Shown here one piece after another: positions 5,997 to 6,169 of a stretch of DNA of 6,169 nt (the first letter of the stretch is position 1; each line of letters starts with the position of its first letter). Below the pieces are notes generated by a model. That model did not search any database and was not told the DNA's origin. It saw nothing but the letters and a program-made list of their open reading frames with translations. A program made the translations under genes and the position numbers. The stretch comes from an uncultured Lachnospiraceae bacterium (lineage in GTDB: Bacteria; Bacillota; Clostridia; Lachnospirales; Lachnospiraceae): the NCBI GenBank assembly GCA_910587895.1, contig CAJUOE010000181.1, positions 1 to 6,169 of the forward strand, given 5' to 3'.

Positions 5997-6169
5997 GCTG
6001 TCGCGGAAAACGACAGCACACGACCTTGATAACTGAACAGTGAAATAACCTTGAAAGATTCTAAAAGAGTTGCCGCCTGAGAGGGCGGAAGAAATTCAAG
6101 AGGACAGACACAGGCCAAGGCGGAACGAAAAGAGCCTGTACAGGAAAAACAGCAGCGTAAAGAGTCCGG
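5997..6169 (+). ncRNA. Candidate structured non-coding RNA or long leader, 5' part only
   Basis: Predicted transcript of the strong promoter, running off the window. It opens with a perfect 7-bp hairpin (GCTGTCG 5997-6003, CGACAGC 6011-6017, loop CGGAAAA) at its very 5' end. An rRNA-leader-like segment follows (ACCTTGATAACTGAACAG, 6023-6040). Further candidate stems are CCGCC/GGCGG (6073-6077 with 6084-6088), ACAGGC/GCCTGT (6110-6115 with 6134-6139) and an enclosing GGAC/GTCC (6102-6105 with 6164-6167). No ATG ORF with a ribosome site is present. It could be a free-standing RNA, an rRNA operon leader whose 16S gene lies beyond the window, or a long mRNA leader. I cannot assign an RNA family from the visible part. 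Confidence 0.45.
6023..6054 (+). repeat. Repeated boxA-like heptamer ACCTTGA
   Basis: ACCTTGA occurs at 6023-6029 and again at 6048-6054, 25 nt apart, each followed by an A-rich stretch (TAACTGAACAG and AAGATTC). The first copy resembles the CTTTGAAAACTGAACA-type antitermination segment of Firmicute rRNA leaders. A Nus-factor antitermination role is inferred from this likeness only. Confidence 0.4.

Noticed and set aside
6070..6169. TTG-initiated ORF open to the window end
   Set aside because: Only 33 codons are visible, with a poor ribosome site and Arg/Lys-rich low-complexity product. It lies within the candidate structured RNA.
6060..6169. Start of a 16S rRNA gene after the rRNA-like leader
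   Set aside because: No AGAGTTTGATC-type 16S start is present up to the window end; it could still lie beyond.
5990..6169. CRISPR array or tandem repeat at the right end
   Set aside because: Only a 7-bp heptamer recurs; there are no regularly spaced repeats.

Overview
The window looks like the chromosome of a Gram-positive anaerobe of the class Clostridia, most likely Lachnospiraceae. This rests on strong AGGAGG-type ribosome binding sites, moderate base composition, a stand-alone LytTR regulator paired with a DUF3021-type membrane protein, and the style of the orphan gene at the right. It is an inference from gene content; no rRNA or tRNA is present to confirm it.

Left third (1-2325, minus strand): a CadA/ZntA-type P1B heavy-metal ATPase with a very His-rich N-terminus and one HMA metal-binding domain. 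It has its own sigma-A-type promoter, with an ArsR/SmtB/CadC-like operator directly downstream of the -10. The reading frame is intact from its ATG to the window edge. Recognisable homology stops near position 88, before the last two membrane helices, where the sequence changes to unrelated DNA that reads better as coding on the plus strand. I interpret this as a rearrangement, insertion or chimeric-assembly junction that truncates the metal pump.

Middle (2341-4958, minus strand): a compact four-gene operon in the order LytTR regulator, DUF3021-type membrane protein, ABC ATPase, ABC-2 permease. Gaps are 0, 1 and 1 nt. The regulator starts at TTG behind a strong Shine-Dalgarno. Its leader holds a 10-bp inverted repeat and a separate 12-bp palindrome, which are plausible operators. 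The operon resembles self-regulated exporter modules that use a stand-alone LytTR protein without a receiver domain. A hairpin overlapping the permease stop codon may end transcription before the metal-ATPase promoter.

Right (5146-6169, plus strand): a divergent 218-residue cytosolic protein of unrecognised function with a charged coiled-coil C-terminus, overlapped at its end by a translationally coupled 37-residue ORF. Downstream is an exceptionally good promoter: perfect TTGACA, 17-bp spacer, extended -10 and A/T-rich upstream tracts. Its predicted start lies at the first base of a perfect 7-bp hairpin. An rRNA-leader-like motif and further short stems follow, with no convincing gene before the window ends. 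This may be the 5' part of a structured non-coding RNA or a long leader, and it is the most interesting part of the window.
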